DNA of 64,000 nt from Nocardioides immobilis (lineage in GTDB: Bacteria; Actinomycetota; Actinomycetes; Propionibacteriales; Nocardioidaceae), in assembly GCF_003515065.1 (NCBI RefSeq), contig NZ_QXGH01000011.1, positions 124,001-188,000 on the forward strand, in the 5' to 3' direction. A program made the position numbers and the translations under genes. Under the pieces are notes generated by a model. It was given only the letters and a program-made list of their open reading frames with translations. It was not told the origin of the DNA and made no database searches. The stretch's first letter is position 1; every line of letters starts with the position of its first letter. Positions 61,625 through 64,000 of the stretch are shown piece after piece.

Positions 61625-62194
61625 ATGAGCGCGCCCCCTGACCTCCCCGACGTGGTCCTCCGTGCGTTCGACGTCTGTCGCCGCGCGGGCTACGTGTCGT
61701 TCTGCCGCAACGAGACCGGCCGTCTGCTGGCGACGCTGGCGGCGACGCGCTCCGGGATCATGGCCGAGTTCGGCACCGGCTGCGGGGTCGGCACCGCGTG
61801 GCTGCGGTCGGGCGTCCGTGACACCCAGGCCCGGATCCTCACTGCCGAGCTCGACCCCAAGCTGGCGCGCGCGGCCGCGGAGATCTTCACCGACGACCCG
61901 CTCGTCGACGTACTCACCGCCGACTGGTCGACGCTGATGGACAAGGGCCCCTACTCGCTGCTGTTCCTCGACTCCGAGCAGCCGAGCGAGGTCGGAGTCG
62001 ACGCGCTCGCCGACCTGGTCGAGCCGGGCGGGATCGTGGTCCTCGACGACTTCTGGCCGTGCGAGCAGTGGCCGCCGCTGTTCGGCGGTCGCGTCGACAC
62101 CCTGCGCGAGCAATGGCTCACCGACGACCGGTTCACCGCCGTCGAGATCATGGTCGCCCCCGACTCCTCGGTCGTGATCGCCACCCGTCGCTGA
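61625..62194 (+). CDS. class I SAM-dependent O-methyltransferase family protein
   Basis: This 189-residue protein shows a Rossmann methyltransferase core: AEFGTGCGVGTAWL for the SAM loop, ILTAELDPKLARAA with the acidic residue binding ribose, SLLFLDSEQPSEV and GGIVVLDDF. The family resembles catechol- or caffeoyl-type O-methyltransferases, but the metal-binding aspartates are not complete. The ATG at 61625 begins the conserved part. Its end faces the FHA gene across a repeat array. Confidence 0.8.
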   Translation: MSAPPDLPDVVLRAFDVCRRAGYVSFCRNETGRLLATLAATRSGIMAEFGTGCGVGTAWLRSGVRDTQARILTAELDPKLARAAAEIFTDDPLVDVLTADWSTLMDKGPYSLLFLDSEQPSEVGVDALADLVEPGGIVVLDDFWPCEQWPPLFGGRVDTLREQWLTDDRFTAVEIMVAPDSSVVIATRR

Positions 62195-62386
62195 CCCCCG
62201 CGAAGTGTCACTCTTGGTCGCGCGAAGTGTCACTCTTGGTCGCGCGAAGTCTCAACCTTGGTCCTACGAAATGTCAGCGTTGCGCACACCTGGCACCGCC
62301 AACCCCGACACTTCGAGCGCCCAACCCCCGCATCTCGAGCGGCCAACCCTGACACTTCGGCGGGCCAACCCTGACACTTCGGCGGG
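62195..62386. repeat. 22-bp-period repeat array, four forward then four inverted units (locus B)
   Basis: Forward units begin CGAAGTGTC or similar at 62201, 62223, 62245 and 62267, exactly 22 bases apart, each followed by a TTGG-like core. Inverted units end in CACTTCG or CTCG at 62315, 62337, 62359 and 62381, again exactly 22 apart. The arms could pair into a stem of up to about 85 bases. The array fills the whole gap between convergent genes. Confidence 0.85.
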
Positions 62387-63148
62387 TCAGCCGACCTCGC
62401 CGGGTGAGGCCTTGCGGATGACGATCCGGCTCCAGGCACCGAGGTAGACCCGTTCGTCGGGGGCGATCTCGCGCTTTTCCCCCGGCGCCAGCGGCGTCGT
62501 CGGCACCGGGCCGACCGGGCCGCCGACGTACGTGCCGTTGGACGAGCCGAGGTCCTCGACCCACCAGCGCTTGCCGTCGGTCGTGAACTGGCAGTGCCGA
62601 CGGCTGATGCCGTTGTCGGTCGTCAGGTCGATGTCCGGGTGGATGTTGCGGCTGCGCGAGGTGCGGCCGACGAGGATCGACGTCGTCTTCAGAGGTACGA
62701 CGACCGGCACCCCCGCCGAGGGGAGCGGATCCCTGGAGTCCTGGTCGGCGTACCAGTCGGGGTCGATCCAGACCTCGGCCACCCAGGCGTCGGCGAGCGG
62801 CGGTGCGATCGACGGAGCGGCCGTCGGGGTCTCGGCGGTCGGCGGGTCGGTGTCGACCGGCACCCCGAGGTCGAGCGGCGACGGCTGGCGTGGTGGCTGG
62901 CCGGTGGTGAAGTCGTAGCCGCACGCCTCGCAGAAGAGGGCGTTCTCGGGGTTGACCGCCTGGCAGTTGGGACAGGTCGTCTCGGTCGGCACCACCGGCT
63001 GCGGAACGTCCGGCCCCGGTTCGACGACGGGTTGCGGCTCGCTCGGCGGCCCGGCGCCGCCCCCGGCGGGGATCGGCAGGCCGCAGACGTCGCAGTAGTC
63101 GGTGGCTTCGGAGGTATGCCCGGACGGGCAGGTGGCCACGCTCGTCAC
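62387..63148 (-). CDS. FHA-domain protein with zinc-ribbon motifs
   Basis: This 253-residue protein has an N-terminal zinc-ribbon-like region with Cys7, Cys19, Cys22 and a second cysteine cluster TCPNCQ...FCEACG, a Pro-rich linker, and an FHA domain from about 150 with ILVGRTSRSRNIHPDI, SRRHCQF and SSNGTYVGG. FHA domains bind phosphothreonine. The GTG at 63148 overlaps the stop of the upstream VWA gene, so they act together, probably in a Ser/Thr-kinase pathway such as the kinase at 56320. Confidence 0.88.
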   Translation of the reverse strand: MTSVATCPSGHTSEATDYCDVCGLPIPAGGGAGPPSEPQPVVEPGPDVPQPVVPTETTCPNCQAVNPENALFCEACGYDFTTGQPPRQPSPLDLGVPVDTDPPTAETPTAAPSIAPPLADAWVAEVWIDPDWYADQDSRDPLPSAGVPVVVPLKTTSILVGRTSRSRNIHPDIDLTTDNGISRRHCQFTTDGKRWWVEDLGSSNGTYVGGPVGPVPTTPLAPGEKREIAPDERVYLGAWSRIVIRKASPGEVG

Positions 63149-64000
63149 CCCTTGCGGACGCGGGTCGTCTTGGTCGAGGCGGTGTCGAGCGCCATCTCGT
63201 CGGCCTTGTCGACGGCACGCTTGAGCCGCACCGTGCCCTCGGCCTCGTTGTCGACGTCGACCACCTTGCGCAGCTTGGACGTCGCCTCCTCGTTGCCGGT
63301 CGCCGCGGCGAGCTGCACGGCGCGGCCGAGCTTGGTCGTCGCCGTGGCCTCGTCGCCGGCGGCCTTGGCCGCCAGGCCCTCCTGGATCGCCGCGGCGAGC
63401 TCGGTCTGGCCGGTGTAGTGGGCGACCTGCTTGTCGATCCGGGTCGTCAGCTCGGAGTTGTTGGACCAGGTCGCCTTCACCAGGCCCTGGGTCACGACGT
63501 TGTCGCCGAGCGCGAGCTGCACGCGGGCGGCGAGCTGTTCCTGGCCGATCGCCTTGGCGGCGACCCGCACGCCGATGTGATAGTCACGCGACTCGTCGGC
63601 CCACGCGCCCGTCGGGAAGTCACGGGTCAGCGGGTTGACCGCGACCCCGCGGTCGGTCAGGTCCTCGAGCGTCGGCGCGACCTGGCGCACGAACAGCACC
63701 TGGGCGCCCTGCGGCGTCCAGACCCGCAGCTTGGCGTCGGCGACCCCGCGCGCCATGGAGGCACGCATGATCTCCTGGAACTGCGCCCGCATCTCGTCCG
63801 GCCTCGGGATGATGTCGACGGTGCCGAGCAGCGCCTGGGCGATCCGCCGGATCTCGGCGACCTGCCAGTCCGTGCCGGCGCCGCGGCAGTCGCACTGGTA
63901 GTAGCCGGTCGCGCGGTTGATCGCCTCGTCGAGGCGGCCCGGGCGCTCCCGGTTCTCGCCGTCGGTGAGCAGCAGCGCGTGCCGCTGGGTCACCTGGGGC
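63145..64000 (-). CDS. von Willebrand factor A domain protein, N-terminus beyond the window
   Basis: The frame enters from the right edge and ends at 63145. Visible residues start inside the VWA fold with HALLLTDGENRERPGRLDEAI and the CDCRGAGTDWQVAEIRRIAQ segment. After that come a beta-rich region with DLTDRGVAVNPLTRD and a long helical end. The MIDAS serines of the VWA motif would lie before the visible part. The gene is coupled to the FHA gene and may work with kinases or a protein complex, as in the VWA-FHA pairs of actinomycetes. Confidence 0.85.
   Translation of the reverse strand, partial: PQVTQRHALLLTDGENRERPGRLDEAINRATGYYQCDCRGAGTDWQVAEIRRIAQALLGTVDIIPRPDEMRAQFQEIMRASMARGVADAKLRVWTPQGAQVLFVRQVAPTLEDLTDRGVAVNPLTRDFPTGAWADESRDYHIGVRVAAKAIGQEQLAARVQLALGDNVVTQGLVKATWSNNSELTTRIDKQVAHYTGQTELAAAIQEGLAAKAAGDEATATTKLGRAVQLAAATGNEEATSKLRKVVDVDNEAEGTVRLKRAVDKADEMALDTASTKTTRVRKG

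Noticed and set aside
62195..62386. CRISPR array
   Set aside because: The 22-base units are contiguous with no spacers, are inverted halfway, and no cas gene is nearby.
1..64000. Insertion sequences, prophage or integrative element
   Set aside because: No transposase, integrase or phage structural gene is recognisable, and neither tRNA gene is followed by a repeated tRNA end or an integrase.

Overview
The window is high-GC DNA (about 70% by eye) from an actinomycete. Zinc-binding ribosomal protein L28, CofC for coenzyme F420, an HU protein with a long Lys/Ala/Pro tail, an FHA-ABC exporter, a PASTA-less Ser/Thr kinase and an NdgR-type regulator next to leuCD together point to Nocardioidaceae, most likely Nocardioides or a close relative. 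This is an inference from gene content. The content is chromosomal: there is no insertion sequence, prophage, CRISPR array or replication origin. Genes are densely packed, often with 4-base ATGA or GTGA overlaps, and no gene-free stretch exceeds about 250 bases.

Layout. 1-9.3 kb is housekeeping: a partial DAK2 protein, rpmB, thiL, an Lrp-type sensor domain, a DUF3515 lipoprotein, ddl, a cystathionine synthase/lyase, plsC-gpsA, cofC and HU. 9.3-17.1 kb holds an LTA-synthase-like enzyme and then an organosulfur island: a LysR regulator divergent from sfnG-sfnB-ssuD and two flavin reductases. 17.1-22.7 kb has leuCD with divergent ndgR, an Ada/AlkA-Ogt alkylation repair operon and a small Ala/Lys/Pro-rich protein. 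22.7-31.2 kb is more accessory: an FHA-ABC exporter with a frameshifted end, an AIM24 protein, a decayed P450, a secreted hydrolase, and a TetR gene divergent from a His-rich membrane protein. 31.2-37.2 kb has tRNA-Glu, tRNA-Gln, a CPBP protease, gltX, an FAH-family hydrolase and a large CARDB secreted protein. 37.4-45.6 kb has a possible glycosylase, an AmiS-like channel with a DszC-like flavoprotein, a Baeyer-Villiger-type monooxygenase, zwf, and a three-gene ECF-sigma locus. 45.5-50.3 kb is a complete biotin locus (bioQ-like regulator, bioBAFD). 50.3-64 kb holds an amidase, an FMN reductase with a divergent TetR gene, an HExxH membrane protein, cimA behind an attenuator, a kinase, an FkbM methyltransferase, ilvE, leuB, and an FHA/VWA pair cut by the right edge.

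How the genes work together. Branched-chain amino acid synthesis is spread over three loci (leuCD, cimA, leuB-ilvE); two of these have candidate leader-peptide control. The sulfur island would release sulfite or sulfinate from sulfones and sulfonates with reduced flavin made by its own reductases. The biotin operon is faced by a TetR regulator with a TGAAC-N3-GTTCA operator.

Most notable signals: the Ile-codon attenuator before cimA; two arrays of 22-bp-period repeats in mirrored orientation at convergent gene ends; a perfect 45-bp inverted repeat filling the rpmB-thiL gap; a perfect TetR palindrome controlling a protein with a 29-histidine linker; and an ECF sigma locus whose membrane partner shares its extracytoplasmic domain, including an 88-bp identical DNA stretch, with the neighbouring lipoprotein.
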